DNA of 14,412 nt from Desulfobacteraceae bacterium (GCA_021162325.1 JAGGYV010000289.1:1-14412); one strand, 5' to 3'; shown: positions 1-7,359, counted from the first letter of the stretch. Made by a program: numbers and translations. Notes: generated by a model not told the origin, from the letters alone.

Positions 1-1463
1 AAACAATGATAGCCCAGCGAGACAAATTGTGTGAATTGTCTTCCACGCAGATTGTCCGGATACCATGTGCGCGGTCGCGCACCGTCGAGCCTCCCCTTCT
101 GCACAGCAAAGAGTTCTTCGATTTTTTCTCTCAGCCGATAGTTTTCAAGTGCTGTAAATGTGTCCATAGTCTGATTGCTGACAAGGGCGAAATAGCCAAA
201 GTACTTCTTTGCTTCGGTAATGGCCTTGTCGTTGAATCCCACCTTCAGCTGCCCCCCACGCCCCTTTCTGGAACAGGTCAGGTACTTGTCTATTTTCTTT
301 TGCGCTGATTCCGTGAACTCGATTTTTCCTCCTTCTATTTGCGCTTTCAGTTCAAGCAGGTCCTTACGGAAGGCGAGTTCTTTCTTGGCTTCGTTGTCGG
401 GGGAATAGTAAATATGCACATACAGACGGCGCGAGATCGTTTCTTTTTCACCGGCGACCTTGCCGTTGCGTGATCGCTGGCGTGCCCGGCTGAACTGGTG
501 CATTCTGAGCGAAGTTGCTCCGCAAATTGACGGGTCGAACGGACAAGTGCTGGACATACCCGCCAGCGTTGCACGGAGCGCATCAACTGTCTCGCGGACC
601 CAGATAATATTTGGATCAACCAGGGTCAGAAACTTCACATTACGCAAGGCGAATTCCATCATGTTCTTCTGGCTGTAGTAGCCGTTATCGGTGACGATCA
701 GAGGTTTTTCCAGATTGAGACACTTGAGTTGTGTCAGAGTGTTTTCAATAGATATGACATCCGGAATATTACCGGGTTGCTTAGTGAAGGCCATCGGTTC
801 GCGAGTATTCACGGAATATAAGGTCAAAAGCTTGATCGTATTGAGCCCGTCGCCATCCTTGTTGAACCCCTGCCGTGCCTCTGACTGATTTTCAGAGTAG
901 GTCGAGATAGTGGTAGAGTCAAACGCCAGCACAGGAGATTCTCCCAGGCGTTCAGCCCGAGCTGAAAAATAGCACTGAACGCCGTCTTCATTGCGACCAA
1001 CATCCTTAAACAGTTTGCCATACACGTCTTCAGTGATCACCTCACGATATGGAAGAGGGTGCATCACCTGCCAACTCTCAAGGCGCGGCAGCGTGTTGCC
1101 ACCGGAACCGATCCAGTAGCGTGCGATAGAAAGTATCTTTGCCGCATCACCCTCGCAGAATGAAGCACGTACATCATCGTCAATGCCGGAAACCTTGCCA
1201 ACCCATTCCAGGATGTCCGTGAGGCCGGTATGCTGACGTGTTGCATCGGCAAGGCCTCCTTCGCCTTTGCGTTTTTTCGGACGAGTCGGCACAATTTCTT
1301 GTGTTCCCGACTTGATTTTTCCATTGAGCTTCTGACTGACCGTATAGGTCTTTCTGGTCTTTTCGTCGTAGGCCGTAATCCGTTTATAGATGTAAATATC
1401 GCCATTCGGACGCTTTTCACGCCGTTCCCCGACGTGAGTTTTTCCTGTTATTGGTTTAGCCAT
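1..1463 (-). CDS. IS4/IS1634-type DDE transposase, C-terminus cut by window edge
   Basis: This is a transposase of the IS4 superfamily, closest in pattern to IS1634-like members, which cuts and joins DNA at the ends of its insertion sequence. The minus-strand frame opens at ATG 1463-1461 (MAKPITGKTHVGERREKRPN) and stays open for 487 codons to the left edge, so the stop lies outside. Catalytic residues can be placed: D182 in AFDSTTIS, D259 in IVTDNGYYSQKN, and E449 in YRLREKIEELFAVQK. That last stretch matches the IS4 signature Y-2-R-3-E-6-K exactly (Y442, R445, E449, K456). The long D-to-E gap fits the beta-strand insertion of this group. The start is supported by AAAGGAG seven bases upstream and a good promoter further up. 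No internal stop or frameshift is seen, so the visible part may be active. The left end of the element is not in the window and its right end could not be fixed. Confidence 0.9.
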   Translation of the reverse strand, partial: MAKPITGKTHVGERREKRPNGDIYIYKRITAYDEKTRKTYTVSQKLNGKIKSGTQEIVPTRPKKRKGEGGLADATRQHTGLTDILEWVGKVSGIDDDVRASFCEGDAAKILSIARYWIGSGGNTLPRLESWQVMHPLPYREVITEDVYGKLFKDVGRNEDGVQCYFSARAERLGESPVLAFDSTTISTYSENQSEARQGFNKDGDGLNTIKLLTLYSVNTREPMAFTKQPGNIPDVISIENTLTQLKCLNLEKPLIVTDNGYYSQKNMMEFALRNVKFLTLVDPNIIWVRETVDALRATLAGMSSTCPFDPSICGATSLRMHQFSRARQRSRNGKVAGEKETISRRLYVHIYYSPDNEAKKELAFRKDLLELKAQIEGGKIEFTESAQKKIDKYLTCSRKGRGGQLKVGFNDKAITEAKKYFGYFALVSNQTMDTFTALENYRLREKIEELFAVQKGRLDGARPRTWYPDNLRGRQFTQFVSLGYHC

Positions 1464-1493
1464 GAATAAAATCTCCTTTAAAATGTGCGTATA

Positions 1494-1521
1494 ATTATAA
1501 TACGTACACTCTAAAAAGCAA
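1494..1521 (-). promoter_or_regulatory. Promoter for the left-edge transposase
   Basis: Read on the minus strand, a -35 box TTGCTT (1521-1516) and a perfect -10 box TATAAT (1499-1494) are separated by 16 bases. They lie about 30 bases upstream of the transposase ATG, with an AAAGGAG ribosome binding site between. This is a sigma-70-like match by eye only. Confidence 0.55.
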
Positions 1522-1527
1522 GAAAAA

Positions 1528-1556
1528 AAGCACGGTTTTTCAACTAAACCGTGCTT
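1528..1556 (-). terminator. Terminator-like hairpin shielding the transposase promoter
   Basis: An 11-bp perfect stem (1528-1538 with 1546-1556, AAGCACGGTTT and its complement) has a 7-base loop. On the minus strand it is followed at once by a run of seven T. It sits just upstream of the transposase promoter, so it would stop transcripts entering from outside the element; such shielding is known for several insertion sequences. On the plus strand there is also a T run, but only eight bases or more after the stem, so it could act weakly both ways. Confidence 0.6.
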
Positions 1557-1741
1557 ATGGAGTTGTTTTTTTGGCTTAAAGTGTGCGCTTTATCCGATTT
1601 TCAGGATTATAAAGACAAAGGCGTCTCATCCTGTATTTACGGGGAAGGCGTTTTTTTTGTGGAATTTTGAAAACATTCATTCACGCTGTATATCGTTGTC
1701 CAGAAACAAGAGGGGGATGAACTCCTTATATATAAATACCC

Positions 1742-1789
1742 TTGACATCGGACAACAATTTCAGTAAAAGTAGTGTTATGAACTACTTT
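1742..1789 (+). promoter_or_regulatory. Promoter and candidate operator of the toxin-antitoxin pair
   Basis: A perfect -35 box TTGACA (1742-1747) is followed after 17 bases by TAAAAG (1765-1770), a partial -10. Overlapping and following the -10 is an inverted repeat, AAAGTAG (1767-1773) and CTACTTT (1783-1789), with a 9-base spacer. Phd/YefM antitoxins usually repress their own operon by binding palindromes here, so this is the likely autoregulatory operator (inference). A wider inverted pair GTTGTCC (1695-1701) and GGACAAC (1750-1756) brackets the -35. Confidence 0.5.
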
Positions 1790-1815
1790 ATTCGGAGGAG
1801 GGGGGAAGGATAATT

Positions 1816-2058
1816 ATGATAAAAACTATCACAGCTTCAAATGCGAATCGCGAATTTTCCAAATTACTTCGGGAGGTGCATAAAGGAGAAGAAATCACCA
1901 TACTATCTCGGGGAACACCCGTGGCAAAAATAACTTCCGTGAATTCGGTTGTGCTGCAAAAAAATGCAATGAAAAAACTGCTGCTGTCCCGCCTGAAAAC
2001 TCAGAAAGTAACTGGTTCCCGAAACTGGACCCGTAATGAACTTTACAAGAATTCATGA
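1816..2058 (+). CDS. Phd/YefM-family antitoxin
   Basis: This 80-residue protein is the antitoxin partner of the PIN toxin encoded next to it. The N-terminus MIKTITASNANREFSKLLRE, followed by GEEITILSRGTPVAKI, is the typical Phd/YefM pattern: a DNA-binding beta/alpha fold of about 55 residues. The tail after it is basic (KKLLLSRLKTQKV) and would wrap the toxin. The start is supported by a long purine-rich Shine-Dalgarno stretch ending AAGGA five bases before ATG 1816. The stop overlaps the toxin start as ATGA, so the two are translationally coupled. Expression is probably autoregulated through the palindrome at the promoter. The family call is firm; the exact subfamily is not, since Phd/YefM antitoxins pair with several toxin folds. 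Confidence 0.88.
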   Translation: MIKTITASNANREFSKLLREVHKGEEITILSRGTPVAKITSVNSVVLQKNAMKKLLLSRLKTQKVTGSRNWTRNELYKNS

Positions 2059-2507
2059 TACGCGTTGCCCTGGATACCAATATACTGGCTTATGCCGAAG
2101 GGGTCGGAGACTCGCCCCGCTGTGCCCGGGCCATACAACTTATAGAACGATTACCACCTGAACAAGTTGTGCTTCCCACGCAAACTCTTGGAGAGCTTTT
2201 TCGGGTTCTTACCGGAAAGGCCAAACGGGAGGCTGCGCTTACACGTGAAGCCATTATGGCCTGGACGGACAGTTTTGAAGTTGCAGACTCATCCTGGTCG
2301 GCTTTTCAGAGGGCTATGGATTTGGCGATTGATCACAGGCTTCAAATTTGGGACGCACTCATTATGGCGGTGGCTGCGGAAAATCACTGCCGCTTACTGC
2401 TGAGTGAAGATTTGCAAAACGGTTTTACCTGGAACGGCATTACCGTGATAAATCCCTTTACCGAGACTTCCTCCCCGCTGCTCGACAATATTTTAAAAAT
2501 CGGATAA
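2055..2507 (+). CDS. vapC: PIN-domain ribonuclease toxin (VapC type)
   Basis: This 150-residue PIN-domain protein is a likely Mg-dependent endoribonuclease toxin that acts on RNA in the cytoplasm and is neutralised by the upstream antitoxin. The fold's acidic residues are visible: D7 in ALDTNILAY, E47 in QTLGELFRV, D100 in LQIWDALIMA, and E118/D119 in LLLSEDLQNG. The spacing fits the family, and 150 residues is slightly longer than usual (about 130-145). The start ATG overlaps the antitoxin stop by 4 bp (ATGA), the classic coupled arrangement. No inactivating change is seen, so the pair looks intact. It lies close to an insertion sequence, which fits gain by transfer, but nothing shows whether they moved together. 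The RNA target cannot be told from sequence. Confidence 0.88.
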   Translation: MIRVALDTNILAYAEGVGDSPRCARAIQLIERLPPEQVVLPTQTLGELFRVLTGKAKREAALTREAIMAWTDSFEVADSSWSAFQRAMDLAIDHRLQIWDALIMAVAAENHCRLLLSEDLQNGFTWNGITVINPFTETSSPLLDNILKIG

Positions 2508-2656
2508 TGGATTTTTTATATAATTTGTCAAAAATATCCCTGTTTATATCGGGCAACTCAAACTTAACTGGTCAGCATATTCCATCCCATCTTAGACAAT
2601 ACTGCCAGTCATTCTGTTCTGATGGTTTGATGCGCATACAATTTCCCTCATGAATA

Positions 2657-2714
2657 AATCCTTTATCTTTGGAATTATTCATCATTCATAAATATTCGCC
2701 AAAGGTAAAAGATT
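2657..2714. repeat. Imperfect 16-bp inverted repeat after vapC
   Basis: Arms 2657-2672 and 2699-2714 pair with 14 Watson-Crick pairs, one G-U and one mismatch; the loop is 26 bases. No T run follows, so it is not a standard terminator. It may stabilise the toxin-antitoxin mRNA 3' end, or may be unrelated. Confidence 0.4.
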
Positions 2715-2818
2715 GTAAGAGCAAGAACAGTTCGTCGTCCAGCTTCCCCAATAAAAAAATAAATCGAAAAAAATAAAAAAAAGACTTTCTTTTTTTATTT
2801 AAATCGAGTATTAATTAT

Positions 2819-2849
2819 TGGTTCAAAATTTGAACCATCCATAATGGAT
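2819..2849. promoter_or_regulatory. Two adjoining palindromes upstream of typA
   Basis: TGGTTCAAAATTTGAACCA (2819-2837) is a perfect palindrome with 9-base arms around one central base. It is followed directly by ATCCAT-A-ATGGAT (2837-2849), another perfect one with 6-base arms. Two symmetric sites side by side suggest a repressor or activator binding site. A weak promoter match overlaps them (TTGGTT 2818-2823, CATAAT 2840-2845, 16-base spacer). No regulator gene is nearby to pair with it. Confidence 0.4.
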
Positions 2850-2868
2850 ATGCATCATTATAAAATAT

Positions 2869-2895
2869 AACCCGTCGTGCCGTGCATGACGGGTT
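2869..2895 (+). terminator. GC-rich stem-loop in the typA leader
   Basis: A 12-bp stem (2869-2880 with 2884-2895, one G-U pair) closes a 3-base loop CGT and is followed by TTCGTAGTTTG, an interrupted T-rich tail. It could be a terminator for transcripts from upstream, or an attenuator or stabilising structure in the typA leader, since the typA start is 93 bases further on. The stem is clear; the role is inference. Confidence 0.45.
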
Positions 2896-2987
2896 TCGTA
2901 GTTTGAAAAACTTAACAATGACCGGCAGCCGATTTGACAAGATAACAGGCGCCTGAAAAATAAATCTTAATAAATAGTTTTGGGAAA

Positions 2988-4823
2988 ATGAAAAAAACAC
3001 AAAATATATCCATAAGAAACATTGCCATTATTGCCCATGTTGATCATGGTAAAACCACCTTAGTGGACGCCATGTTCAAGCAGAGCGGGCTGTTCCGTGA
3101 AGGCCAGGCGGTTGACGACCGCCTCATGGACAGCATGGACCTGGAAAGAGAACGGGGCATCACCATTGCCGCCAAAAACTGCGCCATCAACTGGAACGGC
3201 ACCAAAATCAATATCATTGACACCCCGGGCCATGCGGACTTCGGTGGTGAAGTAGAGCGGGCGCTGTCCATGGCGGACGGAGCCATCCTCCTGGTAGATG
3301 CTTCCGAAGGCCCCCTGCCCCAGACCCGGTTTGTTCTGGACAAAGCCCTGCAAAGCGGACTTAAAATCATCGTGGTCATTAACAAGATTGACCGGGACGA
3401 TGCCCGCCCCGCCGAAGTTTTAGACGAAGTTTACAGCCTGCTGATTGACCTGGATGCCACGGATGAACAGATCGAATTCCCCTATCTCTATGCCATCGGC
3501 AGAGATGGTGTTACCATGACATCCCCGCAAGAAACGGAAAAGGATCTCCACCTGCTCATGGATATGATTATAGATGAGATTCCCGCGCCGGTTTCCAATG
3601 CGGGTGCGCCATTCCAAATGCTGGTTTCCGACCTGAGTTATTCGGATTATATGGGCCGCCTGGCTATCGGCAAAGTCATCAACGGGTCGGTGGCATCTAA
3701 AAAAGACCTGGTCTGTCTTCATGAAGACGGACAACAGATCCCCTTAAAAGTTTCCAAGCTTCAGGTTTACAGCGGCCTGGGACTAGAAGACGCTGTTGAA
3801 GTCCATGCCGGCGATATCATTGTTATTTCCGGCATCGAAGATGTGAACATCGGCGACACCATCTGCACCGGTGAAAACCCGATCGCCCTGCCCCGCATAC
3901 GGGTGGACGAACCCACGGTTTTTATGAAGTTTACCAACAACACGTCTCCCCTTGCCGGCCGCGACGGTAAGCTGGTGCAGGCCAGTAAAATCCGCGCCCG
4001 ACTGATCAAGGAAAGCCTCATGAACGTTTCCATGCGTGTGGAAACATCCGATGACAAGGAAAGCTTTATTGTCAAAGGAAGAGGCGAATTTCAGATGGCG
4101 ATTTTGATTGAAACCATGCGCAGGGAAGGATTTGAACTCTGTGTGGGACGACCCCAGGTTATTTTCAGATATGACGACAATGGCAAAAAACTCGAACCGT
4201 TTGAGAACCTGCTGATTAACTGTGAAACAGTATACAGCGGTGCCGTGACCGAAAAGCTGCTAAAACGAAAAGGCAGCCTGACCCGGATGACACACAAAGA
4301 CAATGGGCGGGTCCGCCTGGAATTTTCCGTTCCTTCCCGCGCTTTGATCGGGTACCGGGACGAGTTTCTGACTGACACCCACGGCACCGGCATCATGAAT
4401 TCCTCTTTTGCAGGATATGAAAAATATAAAGGGGATTTCCCCAGCCGCTTTACCGGTAGCCTGGTCTCCGACCGCCAGGGAAAAGCCGTGCCTTTTGCCT
4501 TATTTAACTTAGAAGCCCGTGGGAAATTACTTATCCAACCCGGCGACGACGTCTATGAAGGCGTGATTGTCGGGGAACACAGCCGGGGCAATGACTTAAA
4601 TGTCAATCCCTGCAAAACCAAAAACCTGACTAACATGCGGGCTTCCGGCAAAGACGATGCCGTTACTATCTCACCAGTGCTTCCCATGACCCTGGAAAAA
4701 GCCATCCAGTTTATCGGTGATGATGAAATGGTAGAAATCACGCCTAAAATTGTCCGGTTAAGAAAAGCCATTCTTTCCGCTCATGGCCGAAAGGTGGTTT
4801 TGCGACAGGGCGAGGTAGCATAG
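2988..4823 (+). CDS. typA: Ribosome-associated translational GTPase TypA/BipA
   Basis: TypA/BipA is a translation-factor GTPase related to EF-G. It binds the 70S ribosome, helps 50S subunit assembly, and matters most in cold or stress. The 611 residues match the family's normal length (about 605-615). GTPase motifs are complete: G1 AHVDHGKT (16-23), G2 RGIT (56-59), G3 DTPGH (78-82), G4 NKID (132-135). The family C-terminal region is also recognisable, including SRALIGYRDEFLTDTHGTG and the basic tail RLRKAILSAHGRK. ATG 2988 was chosen because NISIRNIAIIAHVDHGKTTL is the standard N-terminus. The Shine-Dalgarno is weak (TGGGA), and the leader carries palindromes and a stem-loop that may regulate it. 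A 108-bp palindrome follows directly. Two further RNA-related genes lie downstream on the same strand, which suggests a shared theme in ribosome assembly. Confidence 0.97.
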   Translation: MKKTQNISIRNIAIIAHVDHGKTTLVDAMFKQSGLFREGQAVDDRLMDSMDLERERGITIAAKNCAINWNGTKINIIDTPGHADFGGEVERALSMADGAILLVDASEGPLPQTRFVLDKALQSGLKIIVVINKIDRDDARPAEVLDEVYSLLIDLDATDEQIEFPYLYAIGRDGVTMTSPQETEKDLHLLMDMIIDEIPAPVSNAGAPFQMLVSDLSYSDYMGRLAIGKVINGSVASKKDLVCLHEDGQQIPLKVSKLQVYSGLGLEDAVEVHAGDIIVISGIEDVNIGDTICTGENPIALPRIRVDEPTVFMKFTNNTSPLAGRDGKLVQASKIRARLIKESLMNVSMRVETSDDKESFIVKGRGEFQMAILIETMRREGFELCVGRPQVIFRYDDNGKKLEPFENLLINCETVYSGAVTEKLLKRKGSLTRMTHKDNGRVRLEFSVPSRALIGYRDEFLTDTHGTGIMNSSFAGYEKYKGDFPSRFTGSLVSDRQGKAVPFALFNLEARGKLLIQPGDDVYEGVIVGEHSRGNDLNVNPCKTKNLTNMRASGKDDAVTISPVLPMTLEKAIQFIGDDEMVEITPKIVRLRKAILSAHGRKVVLRQGEVA

Positions 4824-4931
4824 ATACAAACCTCTGAATCGTCCATTTGCTGTGTTATAAAGGGTTCGCAGTATAAACGCATACAGCTTCACCCTTTATG
4901 CCTTGCAAATGGACGATTCAAATATTTGTAT
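4824..4931. repeat. 108-bp nested palindrome between typA and the helicase gene
   Basis: Three sets of arms nest symmetrically: 7 bp (4824-4830 with 4925-4931), 16 bp perfect (4835-4850 with 4905-4920), and 9 bp (4857-4865 with 4891-4899). The gaps between them match in size (4/4 and 6/5 bases). The terminal loop can form a further 4-bp stem (4871-4874 with 4881-4884). The structure begins directly after the typA stop. It has no T run, so it is not a classical terminator. Its design suggests a miniature inverted-repeat element or a large REP-like unit; it could also end or stabilise the typA mRNA. Confidence 0.8.
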
Positions 4932-5003
4932 AATGATAATTCAAAAATAACAATTTAAGAAAATAGCTGAAATAATATTTTTCAGACCAAAGAAGAAAAA
5001 TTA

Positions 5004-6794
5004 ATGAGTTTTGACAATTTAGGTTTAAACGACCATATATTAAAAGCTGTTGAGAAAATGGGGTTTACCGAACCCACCCCGATCCAGAAAAAAGTCATTC
5101 CTGAGATCATGAACAGCAACAAAGACATCGTGGGCCTGGCCCAGACCGGCACCGGTAAAACAGCTGCTTTCGGGCTGCCCATGATCCAGTTGATGGATTT
5201 TTATTCCCCGCACACCCAGGGGGTGATTATATGCCCCACCCGCGAGCTTTGCATTCAAATTTCCGGTGATTTCAAGGAATTCACCCGGTATGTTAAGCCT
5301 GCAAAAATCGTTTCCGTCTACGGCGGCACCAGCATTGAAAACCAGATCCGGCAGGTTAAAAGAGGTGCCCATATTATTGTGGCCACCCCCGGCAGACTGC
5401 TGGACCTGATCAAACGAAATGTGGTCAAAATTTCAGAGGTGTCCTTTGTGGTGCTGGATGAAGCAGATGAAATGCTGAACATGGGGTTTTCGGAAGACCT
5501 GGACGCTATTTTAAGCAAAACGCCAAAAGATAAACGAACCATGCTGTTCTCTGCCACCATGCCCAGAGCCGTAACAAAAATTTCATCCAAGTATATGAAT
5601 GAATCTATTGAAATTACGGCCGGCAAAAAAAACAGCGTTGCCGCAAATATCATTCACAACAATTACGTGGTACTGGAAAAAGAAAGATATCCGGCATTAA
5701 AACGGATCATCGACTATGACCCGGATATTTACGGCCTGATTTTCTGCCGGACCAGAAACGAAACCCGCCAGGTTTCTGAAAAACTGATGAAAGACGGCTA
5801 CAACGCGGAAGCTCTTCACGGCGAACTTTCCCAGGCCCAGCGGGACAATGTCATGGGCAGATTCAGAAACAAAAGCCTCCAGCTCTTAGTGGCAACCGAT
5901 GTGGCGGCCCGGGGACTGGATGTGGATGATATTTCCCATGTCATCAACTACAATTTTCCGGATGAAGCAGAAACGTATACTCACCGAAGCGGCAGGACGG
6001 CCCGGGCCGGAAAATCCGGAATTTCTATTGTCCTGATGAATACGCGGGAACGGTGGAAAATGGGGGCAGTAGAACATAAATCCGACATTAAGTTTACCTA
6101 CGCCAAGGTTCCCAGCGGATATACCATTTGCGAAAAACAACTGTATGCCATGGTCAAAAAACTGGTGGCCGTTGACGTCAACCACGAAGAAATCGGTAAA
6201 TTTCTGGACCCGGTATATGAGACCCTGGCTGATCTGTCTAAGGAAGAACTGATTCAGCGGGTTATTTCCATTGAGTTCAACCGGTTTCTGGATTATTATA
6301 AGGGCGCTAAAGACATCAATGCCAGCAGCGGGGCCAGCAACAAGCCTGGTGCAGGGAAAAAAACCGGTGTAAAAAAGTTTTCCAGAAATAAACCCGGCAC
6401 CTATAAGGACAAAGGCCCGCGCAAAAACTACGGTGCCCGAAAAAATGGGGATACCCGGAGTTTTTTCATTAATGTCGGCCAGCTGGACAATATTCAGAAA
6501 GGGGCCATTACCCGGCTGCTGTGCGATCAAACGGGCATCAACAACGCCCAGATCGGCAAAATTGAGATTTTAAGGGAATTTTCTTTTTTTGAAATTGATA
6601 CCCACGTGGCCGATACTGTGCTCAGCTCAATGAAACACGCAAAATTAGACGGCCGGGACGTGATGGTCCAGCTTGCACAGAGAAAAAAGCCCAGAACTGG
6701 GGCGGGTTCCGGGGCTAAGACGAAAAACGTTAAAGGACCCAGGATCAAGTCCAATCGCTTTGCAGAAGGCGTTAAGACGACAAAAAAGCGTTAA
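5004..6794 (+). CDS. deaD: DEAD-box ATP-dependent RNA helicase, DeaD/CsdA-like
   Basis: This ATP-driven RNA helicase probably unwinds structured rRNA or mRNA during ribosome assembly and cold growth. All core motifs are present: Q-motif FDNLGLND with TPIQ near residue 28, motif I AQTGTGKT (46-53), Ia PTRELCIQ, Ib ATPGRLLD, II DEAD (152-155), III SAT (183-185), V ATDVAARGLD, and VI HRSGRTARAG (327-336). A basic linker rich in K, R and G covers roughly 440-483. It is followed by a DbpA-type RNA-binding domain at about 486-560 (SFFINVGQLDNIQKGAITRL) and a basic tail. At 596 residues, with a DbpA domain, it resembles E. coli DeaD (CsdA) more than plain CshA. The symbol is given on architecture only. 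The start ATG 5004 opens the standard N-terminus; the Shine-Dalgarno is poor. The gene lies between typA and an RRM-protein gene. Confidence 0.95.
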   Translation: MSFDNLGLNDHILKAVEKMGFTEPTPIQKKVIPEIMNSNKDIVGLAQTGTGKTAAFGLPMIQLMDFYSPHTQGVIICPTRELCIQISGDFKEFTRYVKPAKIVSVYGGTSIENQIRQVKRGAHIIVATPGRLLDLIKRNVVKISEVSFVVLDEADEMLNMGFSEDLDAILSKTPKDKRTMLFSATMPRAVTKISSKYMNESIEITAGKKNSVAANIIHNNYVVLEKERYPALKRIIDYDPDIYGLIFCRTRNETRQVSEKLMKDGYNAEALHGELSQAQRDNVMGRFRNKSLQLLVATDVAARGLDVDDISHVINYNFPDEAETYTHRSGRTARAGKSGISIVLMNTRERWKMGAVEHKSDIKFTYAKVPSGYTICEKQLYAMVKKLVAVDVNHEEIGKFLDPVYETLADLSKEELIQRVISIEFNRFLDYYKGAKDINASSGASNKPGAGKKTGVKKFSRNKPGTYKDKGPRKNYGARKNGDTRSFFINVGQLDNIQKGAITRLLCDQTGINNAQIGKIEILREFSFFEIDTHVADTVLSSMKHAKLDGRDVMVQLAQRKKPRTGAGSGAKTKNVKGPRIKSNRFAEGVKTTKKR

Positions 6795-6817
6795 ATTGCT
6801 TACAATCTTTTTTTATT

Positions 6818-6844
6818 CCCGGATTTGCTATCAACATATCCGGG
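6818..6844 (+). terminator. Weak hairpin after the helicase gene
   Basis: A 7-bp perfect stem CCCGGAT (6818-6824) with ATCCGGG (6838-6844) has a 13-base loop. A T run follows only after about nine further bases. It may be a weak terminator or the start of the leader of the next gene. Confidence 0.3.
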
Positions 6845-6869
6845 CCGGTCAGCTTTTTTATATTTTGCA

Positions 6870-6996
6870 ATACATTTCAACGAAAGCTGCCGACATGCAC
6901 CAAAGCCAATCTTTGGCTGATCGCTCTCCGTTAATTGGTGGCTGGTTATCGGAAAAGCGCTTTTTCGATCACGCCACACACGTAAAGGAGAGTCAT
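6870..6996 (+). promoter_or_regulatory. Likely structured 5' leader of the RRM gene
   Basis: This non-coding stretch ahead of the RRM start includes CCAAAG/CTTTGG (6900-6905 with 6911-6916, 5-base loop) and a 12-bp palindrome AAAAGCGCTTTT (6953-6964), 32 bases before the start codon. Cold-induced RNA-binding and cold-shock genes often have such leaders. No thermosensor family was recognised, so the role is inference. Confidence 0.35.
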
Positions 6997-7275
6997 ATGA
7001 ACATGTACATTGGAAACCTTGCCTACAACGTCACGGAAGAAGACCTGACCGAAGCTTTTTCGGAATTTGGAAACGTTGAAAGTGTCAATATTATTAAAGA
7101 CCGTTTTTCAGGCCAATCCAAAGGCTTTGGTTTTGTAGATATGCCGGATAACTCAGAAGCCGATAAAGCCATTAAGGCATTAAACGGCAAAGACATCAAG
7201 GGCAGGGACATTAAAGTCAACCAGGCCAACCAGAAAACCAAGGGCAAGAAAAAAACCCGCCGGCCCAGATATTAG
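6997..7275 (+). CDS. Small RRM-type RNA-binding protein
   Basis: This 92-residue protein is a single RNA-recognition motif with a short basic tail. RNP2 is MYIGNL (residues 3-8) and RNP1 is KGFGFVDM (about 43-50), the aromatic residues of which contact single-stranded RNA. The tail QKTKGKKKTRRPRY is strongly basic. Proteins of this size occur in cyanobacteria and many proteobacteria, often cold-induced. ATG 6997 was chosen because AAAGGAG sits eight bases upstream and the domain begins right there; the longer frame opening at 6673 overlaps the helicase gene and is not a credible start. An alternative ATG lies at 7003. A strong terminator follows about 45 bases after the stop. The neighbouring helicase suggests shared work on structured RNA. 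RNA targets are unknown. Confidence 0.93.
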   Translation: MNMYIGNLAYNVTEEDLTEAFSEFGNVESVNIIKDRFSGQSKGFGFVDMPDNSEADKAIKALNGKDIKGRDIKVNQANQKTKGKKKTRRPRY

Positions 7276-7318
7276 ATTAGCAACCATCTGATCCGTGAAG
7301 TTCGGTTCAAAAAACAAT

Positions 7319-7359
7319 AAAAGACCGCCACCCCGATCACCCGGGACTGGCGGTCTTTT
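7319..7359 (+). terminator. Strong intrinsic terminator after the RRM gene
   Basis: A 12-bp perfect stem AAAAGACCGCCA (7319-7330) with TGGCGGTCTTTT (7348-7359) is followed by TTATTTTTT. The loop is GC-rich and can form a small inner stem (CCC with GGG). The T-rich tail makes this the clearest terminator in the window. Confidence 0.9.

Larger units (their letters stand above)
2508..2987. other. 480-bp gene-free region with several palindromes
   Basis: No credible gene was found on either strand. The region is AT-rich and holds, in order: an imperfect hairpin (2657-2672 with 2699-2714), an A-run/T-run hairpin (about 2771-2800), a 19-base palindrome (2819-2837), a smaller one (2837-2849), and a GC-rich stem-loop (2869-2895). 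The last is 93 bases upstream of typA. The part nearest typA is probably its promoter and leader; the part nearest vapC is probably the 3' end of that operon. Confidence 0.6.

Noticed and set aside
5886..6530. Minus-strand 214-residue frame inside the helicase gene
   Set aside because: It is a shadow of the helicase coding sequence, whose motifs are all conserved.
6673..6996. Longer N-terminus for the RRM protein
   Set aside because: It overlaps the helicase gene out of frame; ATG 6997 has AAAGGAG upstream and begins the domain.
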